Assembly: GCF_000516985.1 (NCBI RefSeq)
Contig: NW_006917093.1
Coordinates: 3,906,001 to 3,970,000, forward strand
Reading direction: 5' to 3'
Source: Pestalotiopsis fici W106-1
Lineage: Eukaryota > Ascomycota > Sordariomycetes > Amphisphaeriales > Sporocadaceae
Length of the DNA stretch: 64,000 nucleotides
Shown here: positions 24,960 through 39,300 of the stretch, in pieces
Layout of the letters: the number at the start of each line of letters is the position of its first letter
Numbering within the stretch: the first letter of the stretch is position 1
Notes under the pieces: model-generated
Seen by the model: only the letters and a program-made list of their open reading frames with translations
The model's database searches: none
Told to the model about the DNA's origin: nothing
Program-made: the position numbers and the translations under genes

Positions 24960-25745
24960 ATGTCGCGCAAAGGTGTAGGCCTGGCGGCCTTTGACCGCTC
25001 CCGCCTGACATCGGCCCAGTTCGCCTCCCACGGAACCTCGCTCCGGACAACCAACGCGGAGGCGCTGGAGACGCAAATGACCAAGTTCCGGTCGCTGGTG
25101 CAGCAGTTTGCTCAAACCCACGCCAAGGACATACAGTCGAACCCCTCGCTACGCGCCCAGTTTGCGCGCATGTGCGCCGCCATTGGCATTGACCCGCTAG
25201 CCTCGTCCAACTCATCCTCGTCGTCGGGAGGAGGGGGCTCGGGAGGTGTGGGGAGTATCTGGGCCCAGATGCTGGGTCGCACCGTCAATGACTTTTACTT
25301 TGAGCTGGCCGTCCGCGTCGTCGAGACGTGCGGCGCCACCCGCAGCGAGAATGGCGGCCTTATTGGCGTCAAGGAGTTGCGCGAGCGCCTCATGCGCGGC
25401 CGCATGAATGGTGCCCCCGAGATCACCGAGGACGATGTTCTGAGGGCCGTGGGCACGCTCAAGCCTCTCGGCAGCAGCTATGCCGTCATCAAGGTCGGTA
25501 ACCGGAGTTATGTTCGCAGCGTGCCCAAGGAGCTGAGTACGGACCAGAGCGCCGTGCTCGAGGCCGTCCAAGTTCTCGGCTACGTCAGTGTTTCCATGCT
25601 CATGGTGAACTTGAGCTGGACGAGAGCCAGAAGCCAGACTGTGATTGAGGACCTTCTCGGCGAGGGTATGCTCTGGGTTGACAAGCAATCTGACGAGTGG
25701 GAATATTGGAGCCCGGGATTCATGTTGAGTGGTTCTGCAGGTTGA
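24960..25745 (+). CDS. snf8: ESCRT-II subunit SNF8/Vps22
   Basis: Single exon of 261 residues. The start MSRKGVGLAAFDR and the following basic/coiled helix (residues about 33-60) match the Vps22 N-terminus. Two winged-helix domains follow (about 100-175 and 175-255), with WAQMLGRTVNDFYFELAVRV, IGVKELRERL, and a C-terminus containing the aromatic string DEWEYWSPGF. The ESCRT-II complex (Vps22, Vps25, Vps36) acts on endosomes in sorting ubiquitinated cargo into multivesicular bodies (family knowledge). Residues 81-99 are a Ser/Gly-only insertion between helix bundle and first winged helix, probably a flexible loop. No intron is needed. Confidence 0.95.
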   Translation: MSRKGVGLAAFDRSRLTSAQFASHGTSLRTTNAEALETQMTKFRSLVQQFAQTHAKDIQSNPSLRAQFARMCAAIGIDPLASSNSSSSSGGGGSGGVGSIWAQMLGRTVNDFYFELAVRVVETCGATRSENGGLIGVKELRERLMRGRMNGAPEITEDDVLRAVGTLKPLGSSYAVIKVGNRSYVRSVPKELSTDQSAVLEAVQVLGYVSVSMLMVNLSWTRARSQTVIEDLLGEGMLWVDKQSDEWEYWSPGFMLSGSAG

Positions 25746-26550
25746 AAGCTGCAAACAACCTTTGCCACTTGGTAAACGATCAAGGGCTCACCTTATAGAG
25801 AGACCACAGCAACCAACGACAGGTCGCCGCTCAGGCATAATGGACCATACATGCCAGGGAGGGCTGATTGCCTACTGTGAAAGAAAGCTTGTCACCAGAC
25901 TTTACAGTGAGATATCCATGGTGAAACGATACGCGCGATATCTGGAGTCAGACAACCAAATCGCCAACTGTTCACGGAGAAGCTACCTTGCGTCGGAATG
26001 TTTGGTCGGTCCGCAGCAGTTGTACCCAGGGAACCATGTGAGGCAAGACAAACGTGCCAAGCTGGGGTCATTGCAGGCAGTAGTGAACGATATATATATA
26101 TGTATAAGTGGCTGGCCTGCTGACAGTCTCGAGACTATGGCTCTGTTCCGTATTCATAACACAGTGCAAATTATATGTAGAACAAACAAGTTGATACAAT
26201 CATCTCCATACATCATCTATACCTTTTCGTACCCAACATTCTATGGCTGTCTGTGCCCAATATGCCCTCCGTGGCCCTTCCAACCTACGCACCGATGCCA
26301 ACACAATCAAGAAGCAGAACCTCAAAGTCCATATATCGAATGCTATGGACCAAGCAAAAGTATGAACTTACAAACGAGTCCATACCTAGTGATCATGCAA
26401 GTACCCACTCGTCACCTACCCCAACGTCTACATCTCGGGATTGCCAAACCATACGCAAAAAGCTCACCACACCAGCCTTAACCCTAATTACCACAGCCTT
26501 TCTTCAACAACCGATCGTCAACCTTCTCGACGATGCGGATCAAAACCTCC
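25746..26550. other. Intergenic region between snf8 and the tRNA
   Basis: A long plus-strand open frame runs to 26481 but begins with GTG inside snf8 and has no recognisable domain; I treat it as chance. A short TA repeat lies near 26091-26102. Confidence 0.55.
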
Positions 26551-26557
26551 GGGGATG

Positions 26558-26568
26558 TGGTCTAGTGG
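26558..26568 (+). promoter_or_regulatory. Internal A box of the tRNA gene
   Basis: TGGTCTAGTGG matches the RNA polymerase III A-box consensus (TRGYNNANNNG) except at its fourth base region, in the D arm of the tRNA. Confidence 0.6.
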
Positions 26569-26613
26569 TATGACGTTTCCTTAGCATGCGATAAAAGCAT
26601 GGAAAAGGTTCTG

Positions 26614-26624
26614 GGTTCGATTCC
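26614..26624 (+). promoter_or_regulatory. Internal B box of the tRNA gene
   Basis: GGTTCGATTCC is a perfect RNA polymerase III B box (GGTTCGANTCC), bound by TFIIIC. Confidence 0.9.
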
Positions 26625-26637
26625 CAGCTTCTCCACA

Positions 26638-26642
26638 TTTTT
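26638..26642 (+). terminator. Pol III terminator of the tRNA gene
   Basis: T5 run starting two bases after the tRNA, followed shortly by a second T4 run. Confidence 0.8.
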
Positions 26643-27519
26643 GCATTTCTTTTCTGACTTTTTGATATTGTTTTGTGTTTTCACAAGCACGCATAAGGTG
26701 GTGAAACAATTGACCTAATGTACTTGAAATGGCATGTCATCTACTAGTGAATGGAGGAGATATCTGGACTAGGTGGGATTTTGATTTTATCTCGTTAGAC
26801 CGCATATATTTGCTTGTTACCATTTCAGTTTGAATACTACAATACCAAATGCCGAGGGTCTACTAGAGCCAATGAATAGTAGTGGTATGTTTGATTGACA
26901 TGATGTAGTAATGAACTCTCTACCTTATTATCAATATGAAGGAGGCTTCATGGTCTGGATATCTGCCACTCCTGCCGCCCAGCAAAATTGATAAACAACA
27001 AGTTCACGACTCGGATGTGGCACAGGCTCAATGTCTCCCAGTTGGCAGTTACAGTTTCCTCTCAACATTCAGACATTGTGCGGCGGATGCTCACAGGAAA
27101 CCATATGTGATCAGATCTTCAGAGTACATTTTATTCTGCTACCTATTTCGGCATCAAGTTTTCTTCGTCAAGGATGGCTAATCTACCTAGCAATCTTTGG
27201 AACCCTCTCTTTTCTCTAAGGGCCAAATTCCACGAGTGTTCCTAGGCTGCTGTACTACAAGCTACTCCCGGTCGACTGGGGCAGTACCAAATAAAAAGTC
27301 GCTGAAACTAAATTGACAGCAAACTGTCATCCGACAGCCTTTGCAGTCAGATCTATTATGTAAATCAAACCCTCTAGCCCCAACGCCGACTTTTTGCTAT
27401 TTGTGCATGAAAAAAAGAGAAAAGAGAACATTTGTAAACAATGATCCGTCCTCTCAATGTCATGAGGACTCAATACAACTATTTTTGCTGCAAAGAGGAA
27501 GTGGATATCATGTTATGGA
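26643..27519. other. Intergenic region between the tRNA and dbp2
   Basis: I see no gene. The right end should be the 3' UTR of dbp2. Confidence 0.6.
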
Positions 27520-30027
<2,508 letters not shown>

Positions 30028-31241
30028 GTTGCGCGTCGAGGATGGGAGTTTATTGATCGTGTGTGTGTTTATGACGGAGCGCTCAGCGCGAAGGGGTGTC
30101 GCAGGTTATTGCAGCCCAGCGAAACCGGGAGAAGCAATCCAGCAAATGTTTCGACGAACTATTCGTCGCCGAGTAGATTGAAAATGAGAGGAAGTGACAA
30201 ATTAATCGTGTCAGTCACAAGAAGAGACGTTGGTGTTGAGTGGAGGGGAGAGTTTGGATGGAAAGAGGTTGTTTGGGTCGACGTGAAGTTTTGTCCGTCG
30301 CTGGAGGCGAGAAAGGCAGCAGCTACGGAGGGCGGTTTGGCTTGGGCGATGAAAAAAAAAATTTACTGAGCAAGTGCTAGTCAGCTACTAGCCTGGTCTA
30401 GTTCTGCAAAGCGAAGAAAAAACAGAAAGTCTCCACAGCGGTGCGTCCTAGCCAATCGTTTTGGTTTAAAGTGGATTTGTGTCCCGCAAGTCCCTGCGTT
30501 GCACTTGCTAATAATGGAGCACTGTTGCTAGCCAGCTCAGAGAGTCTTGCACAGCAAACAGCAGGAATGGGGGTTTTTTTTCTTCCCCTTCCCTCGCCAT
30601 CGATGCCACTGATAACGATAACGATACTTTACCCTTTTCGACCAGGATCAGGGTCTCTGAGAGCAGTTGAATTGTACATAATAGGTGTTGAATTGTGGAT
30701 GCATTCCCTTTTTTTTTTCTTCAGACCCTTCTCAACTCTTCTCGGATGTGCTCTCACTAGAATAGAATCTAATTTATTAGTGAGGTCACATGTGAATCAT
30801 TGTTTTGAGACCTATCTGTTGGGCCCGAGTTTTTCTTTCACGATACTCGAGATACTCGAATTGCCTACTTAGGTACTAGTTAGTCCGACGTATCAGGTAT
30901 TCAGTTTATAGTTACCTAGATTCTCTTCTGCGACCGTGAGGGGCTCAAAAACAAGAATCGAAAGGAGTTCAAAAAGTGATAATAATTTTGATTCTATTGG
31001 AAACGCAAACGCAGGATAATGTTCAGCTAAGTTTGATTACACGGTTTCTCAAGCTTATCCCACAAGCAATGCTGTCCTTGATACTTCAGCAAGCCAAGGC
31101 AATCCATTGTCATCATTACGATGATATCATGTGTTTCTCAGTACTGCTTTTCATCAAGCGCTGCGAAAGACGAGTTTGGTTTTAGCAAGGCATACATTGT
31201 ATGGTCTATATCGCTATTCTTGTCTCCTACTATGTTTTCCT
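30028..31241. other. Intergenic region upstream of dbp2
   Basis: No gene seen. It should contain the dbp2 promoter on the left and the 3' end of the THI20-type gene on the right. Confidence 0.6.
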
Positions 31242-33243
31242 TTACTCGTAAGGGAACATTTCCCAGAAACCAATCTCCATCTGTACATATATTAGCAGCT
31301 GAGCATAGGTATACTTTCAAGACATCTCCTTCCATCTTCAACAGCATACGATACATGACAATCTCAAATTGAACTTACCTTGGTAGCGTGAATAAAGATC
31401 TTGACAAGTTCCTCAACTCGACTAGGACCGAGCAGAACCGCATGCCTTTCAATCAGCTCACTGCCCGTCCGCACGGCACCGACATAATCTTCGGCGACAT
31501 AGTTGAGGATCCACTTGTAGTAGGTATTGCCCTCGCGGACCGTGTCCTCGGCACCGTGGAGCATCTGGGCGACGGCGCCGTAGCCCAGCAGGCAAGGGGC
31601 CAGCGCGAGCTGCAGGCCGAGCCAGTCGCCGGCCATGCCAACGTCAAGGACGTAGCGCGTGTATGCCGTGCAGGCCATGTGCTCCTCGGTCGCCTCGATC
31701 TGCGCCTTGGGGATCCCAAAGCCCGCGCAGTAGTCCAGGTGCAGTGACATTTCCGTGTGGATGTGGTTCACAATCTTGGCTCCCTACAAGAAGGTGAGAA
31801 TGGCGACATGTCAGCCTCTATTTGCTCTATAGAATGCGGATGAAGCAGTGAAGGGGACTTACCGCGGCGACGTCCTCGATACTGTTGGCCTTGTACGATG
31901 CCAGAGCATTTGCCCGTGCAAAATGGACCAAGTAGAGATAGTCTTGAATCAAGTAGTTCTTAAAAGACTCCAGGGGTAGCTTTCCAGAACCCATGGCCAG
32001 CACGAACGGATGATAGACAAATTTTTGCCATACTGGGGCAACGTCCGGCCTACTGAGCAAGTATTCGATGAAACGGCCACTTGATGCCAGAGTCAGCATT
32101 GTTCCTACATCCGGCTGCGACACAACTTACGGTGTGAAGGGGAGAGTGTATACGGAATGGAAATGGTTGAGCGGTCCATTTCCATGTCCATAGTCTGGCG
32201 CGGTACGAATGCCAGCCTCAATGTATCGTGAAGCTGCTCTCACGGCGTCCACGGGCTCGAGTCCCTTCGCAATGTTGGACGCAATGGCAGAAGCTAGCGA
32301 GCAGCCCGTGCCGTGAGTGTTCCTGGATTGTTGGTACAGGCTCACGAATCTCGTGATCTGGCCCTCACCAAAGAGGACGTCCACGACCAATTCCTTGTCC
32401 TCTGTCTCCTTGGCTATAGTGCCGTCCTTCTTGAAAGGTACGTGACCACCCTTGATGAGAATCCATTTTGGTCCCAGCTTTTGTGTCTCTCGTGCTAGTT
32501 TTTCCAGATCATCAATCGTGTTGATCTCTATGGGCTCATTTCCAGCATCCGAGAGTAAAAGCCGGGCCTCTGGGATATTGGGTGTTACTATGAAAGTTTG
32601 AGGCAGTAGCAGGGTCCTCATGTCTTTTACAGCCTCAGGGGGAAGCAAGACAGCTCCGGTCGTTGCCACCATGACCTGTTTTCGTGTCAGAATAGATTCT
32701 CTGAGAAAAGAGTACTCTTTCTGCTAAAGAAATACTCACTGGATCCAATATGAGCTTTTTCACTTGATAATCCTTGATAGCAGTTGCCAGCATCTCGATA
32801 GTCGATGCCGATGCCAACATTCCTGATATGGTTAGCGAGAGATCCAATAAGCCTATTTGTAACGAGGAATAGACGTACCAGTCTTGACGACGTCAGGCTG
32901 GATGTCTGTAAAAACAGCATCAATCTGCTTTCGTACAAACTCGGTAGGTACATGATGAATGCCACTGACACCTGTCGTATTTTGAGCCGTAAGTGCCGTG
33001 GTCGCGGTCATGGCATAGCAGCCATGAGCTGCGATGACCTTTTGGTCCGCCTCCAAGCCACTGAAGACCAAATCATCATGTCAGCATTATACTGTTTCAT
33101 GCCTACCACTGCAGAGAGGAGATTGGGAGGGTAAATACATACGCTCCACCCGAACTATCCGAGCCGGCGATTACCAGGATTTTTCCTTGGATTCGACTAC
33201 CCAGCTCGGACGTCCCATTCTGAACTTGCCCACTCGTAGCCAT
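31242..33243 (-). CDS. THI20: Bifunctional HMP kinase/HMP-P kinase-TENA thiaminase, THI20 type
   Basis: Seven exons: 33143-33243, 32879-33060, 32740-32822, 32131-32675, 31863-32079, 31379-31783 and 31242-31280; 523 residues. The first part (about 1-295) is a ThiD-type ribokinase-fold kinase: KILVIAGSDSSGGAG, GCYAMTATTALTAQNT, and the GTGC anion-hole motif in NTHGTGCSLASAIA. It phosphorylates hydroxymethylpyrimidine twice for thiamine synthesis. The second part (about 300-523) is a TENA/TenA thiaminase II domain that salvages pyrimidine from degraded thiamine: NYLIQDYLYL, the Cys of HMACTAYTRYV, and the C-terminal MEIGFWEMFPYE supplied wholly by a 13-codon last exon. Introns are 51-98 nt. This order (kinase then TENA) is that of yeast THI20. 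No TPP riboswitch motif was found upstream. Confidence 0.95.
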
Positions 33244-34524
33244 CGCGCCTCTTCTTCTTCTTTGTCAGCTCACACCTCACCCGCTAATCTTAAAGTTCGC
33301 TGGCTCGAGCTGTAGTCAATAGCCAACAGATATTGGGTAAAGATATAGGCCGGCGCCGGACCCGTTCAGCTTCAGATCACGGAGGATTACTTGGCGCCTC
33401 TAGATTCCCTGTGCTCCTTTCTGCTAGATTTGGGGAAAACTTTCTCGTCAGATGGATTTCTGGCAGCACATGGCAGTTTTCTTGACCTTGAAATTGCGAG
33501 AATTTCATCGCTCTGACTAGTCCACTGACTACTGGTGCGAACGTGGGGTGTGGGGCGTTCAGTATTTATTAGACGCAGTGGGAACATTCCCAGAGTCACT
33601 TTTCTTGCTTGACCATTTCCACAATCAACTAACCATCTTTATAGAATCGAAAGATATCTGGTTCTGAGAAAATATCTGCGTTTATTGTGAGTCAGGTGGC
33701 TGCTTCCAAGCCTCGGCTTGAGAATGCATAAAGTAATCAGACTAGACCGTGAAAGTGATCAGCTACGCCATCATTGTTGACTTTGCTCTTGTCCGCATAG
33801 CATCAATTACAAAAGGCGTAACCACAACGGAACTCAAAAATGTTTACAACAAAGGCATCATAGGTGTACAATTATATCGCTGCCACTGGAGGCGCTGCTA
33901 ATTATTCCCTCTCCCCCAGGCCTTCTTGCTCGGCCGTTTTATCTACAACATATATTCCGACGTGAACTCCAGAGTATCAGTCGTCATCTTCTGGTTTTCT
34001 TGAGATGCCCTTATATCCATCATAATGCGGTGTTGGTTCCGCTCACAACGCCTTGACAAACAGGGAATAAAGACAGGATGAAGGTTGTTTTAAGAGAATA
34101 GGTGAGAAACAACAATGAAAGGAGCCGAGAATAAGATCTGTGCCTTTGCTGATGCTCGGCTCAAGTGCTTGATTTGAATCGTTCAGGTGCATCTAAGAGT
34201 GTAGGTATGCAGTTGTGCTAAAAACAGATAAAAGAATGTTGCTCTGTGCTGCTTGCTTCTGGCTGGATGAATGTGCAAAGTGAGCTCTGTGGCAGTGACT
34301 AAAGAGCTGAGCTGTGAAACATGACAAGTTTCAGTCTAGAAACCTCTGACGAGCTGCAAAAAAGCAAGCTTGTATGTGAGTATATGCCTGAAAAGGGGGC
34401 GCAGAACAGCTCGAGGCGAAATGCGTTGTTGTAAAAAGCTCAAAGCTTTGTTGTTCATTACTTCGTATTGCGATTGCTGGGTATCGTTGTGTATAAGTGG
34501 CTGCCGAATAAAGGTAGAAAATGT
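33244..34524. other. Intergenic region upstream of the THI20-type gene
   Basis: No gene seen. It includes the promoter of the thiamine gene and the 3' UTR of noxR. Confidence 0.6.
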
Positions 34525-36300
34525 CTAAACTTCTTGGACCCAAACCTGAAAATAAAGTTAGCTGGGCGAGTCGTCCTAAAGAGTGGGTGTTTTGAATACT
34601 GACCTCCATCTTGCCTATGTCTAGCCTCTGCTTCCGTGCCTGTTGCTTGACGCTCATCATGACCATGTCGAGATCATCCTGGTCTCCCATGGTAATCATG
34701 TCCGAAGGCGAGTCCTCGTCGCGGACCTTGATCTTGAAACGTTTGCGCAGGCCAAATTTATCACGAATGCGGTCCACAAGGTCGGGGAACTCGACGGCCG
34801 CGCCAATCATGATATAGCGGACATCTTCCGCATGGACCTTGACTCGGATTTTGCGAACCTCTGGCCTCCTAGATTGACCTCGTGACGAACCTGATACTGA
34901 GCCCGTTCCTGGTCTTCGGTTCGAGATCATCTCAAAGTCTCCCTCGTCGAAAGAGTCGTAGTCGCTACCGTCAAATTCCTCCTCAATGTAGCGTGGCTGT
35001 TGCCGGCGAGCAGTCTGTCTGCTGCTTCTCGAGTCCTGGCTTCCATTGTACATGTCATAAACATCATCCGGATAACCATCTTCGTCTCTGGGCTGCTGTC
35101 GAGATCGGGGTGGATCCCGCTGTGAGTAACCGCGTTGAGGCGGCGATCTAGCCTCCGAAGCGGCTCTAGCAGGTGCTGGTCTTCTCTCACCAGGACCACT
35201 CTGAGGCGAGTCCGTCTTGGTGTAACTATTGGAGCGAGACGGCTGGATGTTGAGCTTGGCCGGCATGGGCTTTGGTCCGTTGCGCACAGAAGCGCCACGG
35301 CTCATCTGAGGCGGCTTATCATTCTCGGGCGGCGGGGTAGGCGGGAATGCATTGCGGCCATTGGGAGGCTCGGATTGCTGTCGTCGACTCTGAAGTCCCG
35401 GCTTCACCAGGTTGGTGGCGGCGAAGGAGATATTGTCTGTAGGACGATCATCCTTGTCGTTTGCCCTGCCTGCATTCTTGATCTCTGAACCGGCGAAGCC
35501 AGTAAAGGCATTGGCACGGTCCGAAGCAGCCACGAGACGAGCCTTGCCAAGGTAGTCCTTTGTCTTCAAATTCCGTACCTTGGCCTCGTTGGGTCTGTAG
35601 ACGACTCCGACTGGGATGGAGAAAACAGTGTAACCCTAGACAAGTCAATTTGGTGGTCAGGCGCACGACAGGATACATGATGCTTACCTCTGCCTCCTCT
35701 CTGATGGCCTCATCAATGACATTGTGGTCCTCCACAACCTTTTCCTTGACTGCGTACTGTAGATCCTGGAGACCGGCATCCTTTTGCTGTAGGTAGATGT
35801 AACAAAGACCTCGATTGAACAAGACCTCGCAAGAGTATAGCTTGAAAAGCAATCCCAATTGTGCGTAATCGATCATGGTATTTCCTCTGAGATATAGCAG
35901 TGTGTCGTTGAAGTTTGCCAATGCCTCCTCGAAATCACCGAGCAGGAAATTAGATACACCCTCCTGGAAATAAGCGACGGCGAGGTATTGGTCCAGCTTG
36001 ATTGCACGTTGGTATGCTTCGACCTAGTAACACATTAGCATGTGCGGGTAACCACTGTGTGGTCCATGACTAACAGCTTTCTCGTGTTCTCCCAGAGTTG
36101 CATGAATCACTCCCATGTTGAAAAGAATCTTGGAAGTATCGGCAATGTTCTCAAAGTCCTTGAGCGCCTCGTCAAACTCATTGTTGTCGTAGTGGCCAAG
36201 AGCCGTCACCCAAGTCTCGATTTCCTGGACAGATGGATTAGCCTCAAAATGCCCGTGATTCTGCGTCTCTCAATGGGGCCCTTACCTGTTTCAACGACAT
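34525..36300 (-). CDS. noxR: NADPH oxidase regulator NoxR (p67phox-like)
   Basis: Five exons: 36286-36300, 36075-36224, 35688-36023, 34604-35635 and 34525-34545; 517 residues. The first exon codes only five residues and the last only V-W-V-Q-E-V. Residues about 5-165 are TPR repeats (DEALKDFENIADTSKILFNM, EAYQRAIKLDQYLAVAYFQE). An activation-domain block follows at 168-206: GYTVFSIPVGVVYRP and KTKDYLGKARLVAASD, diagnostic of p67phox/NoxR. Then comes a long disordered Pro/Arg/Ser linker and a C-terminal PB1 domain (about 424-517, RKIRVKVHAEDVRYIMIG). NoxR binds Rac-GTP and activates NoxA/NoxB superoxide production at membranes during hyphal fusion, fruiting and host interactions (family knowledge). 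The last donor is GTCAGT, weaker than the others. Confidence 0.95.
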
Positions 36301-39300
36301 CTTGTCTTAACTGATGGCAAATCTGCCAGTGCTCGTCCTAGCCGAAAAAAGAGTATTGAACCTGAAGCAGGCCTGGAGCCGTCCTGCGACTATAATAAAA
36401 ACCCCAACGATTTTCTTCTTGCAGATCGGAAGTCGGCGCAGTGAGTAGAGCAGGCCACTGACAACCTCGGGCGGTTAAAGGAGGGGCCCGACCCTTAATA
36501 CTCTTTTTTTTTTCCTGGGGCCGTCTAGGTCGCCTAGCAAGTAGTAAGACAGAATGACCTCTTGGTCTTTTTTTTCCTCTCTCGAGTGGCTACTATAGTT
36601 CCCCGCTCGACTCGGTGTGTCTCTTCTTTGGAACCAACTATCGAGGCCTAGCAATGATCGAAAGTGGCGGTATGGGGGCGATTGCGTCCAAATAAGAATG
36701 CATCCGATTATATCAACACGACTGTTGGTAAGTTTTTCTGCTGACGCTTGCTCGATGCAGGTCCCAGAAGAAGGGTCCAGAGACTTGGGTTGTTGGTTCG
36801 GGGCGGATTTCAGGCGCTTGTGAACCCAGAAAATTCCAATTTTGGCGGGGGGTGCTGCTGGGTAATGTATTGTACGTCTGACTGCGTGCGGGTGCGGTAG
36901 TAGCGGCAGCAGAAGGTGGGAATGAATTAAGACACGCAGGCAAAGCCACGAGGACTAAGATTGATAACTAGTAGTTGATTTTTGCCGGGCGGAGATGCGA
37001 TCGACTTTCGTAATCCGAATCACACAGATTTTCATCCAGATGATTAGAGGTGCGCAGCGGAAAGGACAGACTAGGTTAACTTGGGAGAAAATGGTGATGT
37101 GATCAAAAAGAGATTCCAGTCGGGAGGAGCAATAAGAGTGACAATAGTGAGTGGATGCAGGACGAGCCAGCGCTTGCAGAAGGGCGGAGAGTGGTTGGAA
37201 ATTCGGAGGGCTTGTCCTCGGAGCGGTTCACACTGGAAAGAGAGAGTCGATAGCTCGTATGCCCAGGATTGCTTGGCCTTTCATCAGGCGGAAGGGGAGG
37301 GAGGGGGGAAAGAAAGCTGGCAAATCTGGTCGAGGGCTGGGGAGCTCGTACGTATATCATGCATACATAGATTGATTTGATGCGCTCGCTACCTGGGCGG
37401 TACATCACCGTCTCGTCTTCTCAACGTCTTTCTTCGTCCATGTATACCTACCTACCTACCTTGCCTGGGTATGGCCGGTCTACGGCAGTCAATGCAACCA
37501 AGACACCTCATCGCTTGTCGTCGAGGTGAGCGAGGGAGTGGGTACGGAGTAAGTAGCACGTACCCAGCAGTCATAAGCAAAACGATACCCGACGCCTGTG
37601 CGCTCCGCCGCGTATCAATGTAGACTTGTGAAGTGAGAGAACAACAAGGGGTTGGTTCAGGCCTGGCTGGCCCCCCGGCCACTCGACCTCAGCCGTCTTG
37701 GAAGTTGGATTCATGTTTACCATGGGGTAGAAAGGCACGGTAAAAGTTGAAATGCTCGTTATCTTGGTCATCTTGGTGGCTGGCGCTTAGCTATGCTAGA
37801 TCATAACATTCATCGATCATGAGGTCGACATGTCATCCGTCGACAAGTTGTCTCCTCGAATGATGCCCAGCAAATATACGGCGCTCCAGCTCTCCCGCAA
37901 GCCCCAAAGCTTCCTCATCCACCACAGCCAATCCATCCCAACCACACTCTCAGATCATATCAAAGTACTGCCCTACAGGCCCATAGATACCTAAACCGCT
38001 AAACTAGAGTTATGCTAAGAATTACCCAAGCGTTCTGGAGTCTGTGGGGATTTCTGGCTACCTTTAGCACGGCGGCACCGGTAGCACAGGGTCGTCGTTA
38101 TGTGCTATGACCACAAAGCCTCCGGTGCTATCATCAGTTTTAAAGAGCGATAGATCTGCATTGTATCAGATCTAGAATGACGGGCACTAAAACTACTGGA
38201 TACATACATTGAGTGTACGCTTTTTTCTTTGATTCACAACACGTAATTGCCTTTGATCGTTGGAATTGGCCCTGGTTTGAATGGGAGTCCCGACTGCTAT
38301 TCAACCAGACGACACTTCTTGGCCGTATCGTCTCGTCAAAGCCCCCGTCTCCGCCTCCTCCACGTCCTCCGCGTCCTCCGCCTGGTACTGACAGGATTCT
38401 GCCACTGTTCCTGACAAACTCAAATGTGCCATGGAGAAACATGCCCTGAAGCTGGTAAGAGGATCGATATCGCGTCCATCATCAGAGTAGCTCAATCCTG
38501 GATTGTGCCGTGCTCTAGTTTTGTGCTTTCTACTCAGATCTTGTTCCCTCCTGGAGTTGGCACGAATCAGACCCTGCAGCTTTCAAGCACCAAGTGTTCC
38601 AGGTGCTCGAGCTAGTTGATGATTGGATGTGACTCCTCGGCGCGGTAAGAGGAACCGGGAGGTTGTCCTGCAGTACGTCCGCTATTGGAGCGCCCCCGAT
38701 GATCCATGGGCGCGTAAAAGTGTGCACACCGTCCTCTTTTTCTCCTTCTTTCTTGACAGCAACTTTAAAGTTGATGCCATAAAACATCTGTTGGGTCAAG
38801 AAGAGTTTGGCGGCTCTTGAATCATGCCTCTTTCGGAACGAATTATGCTGCTATCTGTCGACGACGGTCACTATCCGAGCGTTCACGACCATTTTTGTCC
38901 ATTCGCAATGTTCCGGAGGTTTTCCACCACACTAAAGCTTTTTTGACTATAACCAGGCCGATCTTCAACGATCTAGATATTGATTACCTAGCACCCATTG
39001 CTACCTTGATATATGCAAGTGATGGCATGCACTGGCGCGTAGTGCGGCAAGCGTTGTTCATTCCGCAACTCCCAGACCACTAAATATATGTGATGTACAC
39101 ATTAGTAGACAGACGGTTCAGCATCGACCTTCTAGAGTTCCACTCATGCACTGAAGAAATCTAACCGTACATAGGCGAGCTTTTTAGCAGTTGCCCACGA
39201 GCCCAATAAAGACTAATATGCCACCACAAGCTCTGTTGATTCGTCAATTCGTGTAATTGAGCCAAGAGTCGTCGGCAAGCCATAGCCTGGAGTGCATGCA

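Larger units (their letters stand above)
26551..26635 (+). tRNA. tRNA-Ala(AGC) with a 13-nt intron
   Basis: Cloverleaf: acceptor GGGGATG (26551-26557) with CTTCTCC (26628-26634) and discriminator A; D arm GTCT/TGAC; anticodon stem TTTCC/GGAAA; loop TTAGCA...T with anticodon AGC; a 13-nt intron 3' of position 37; variable loop AGGTT; T arm CTGGG-TTCGATT-CCCAG. The third acceptor pair is G-U (G3:U70), the universal alanine identity element, which agrees with the AGC anticodon. A T-T mismatch at acceptor pair 6 and at the last D-stem pair are mild defects. No CCA is encoded, as expected in eukaryotes. Confidence 0.88.

Noticed and set aside
25729..26481. 250-codon plus-strand open frame after snf8
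   Set aside because: It starts with GTG inside the snf8 coding region in another frame, has no domain or low-complexity pattern of a real protein, and stops just before the tRNA. I judge it a chance frame.
33244..33700. TPP riboswitch upstream of the THI20-type gene
   Set aside because: The conserved CTGAGA and ACC-GA elements are not found together in the proper order and orientation.
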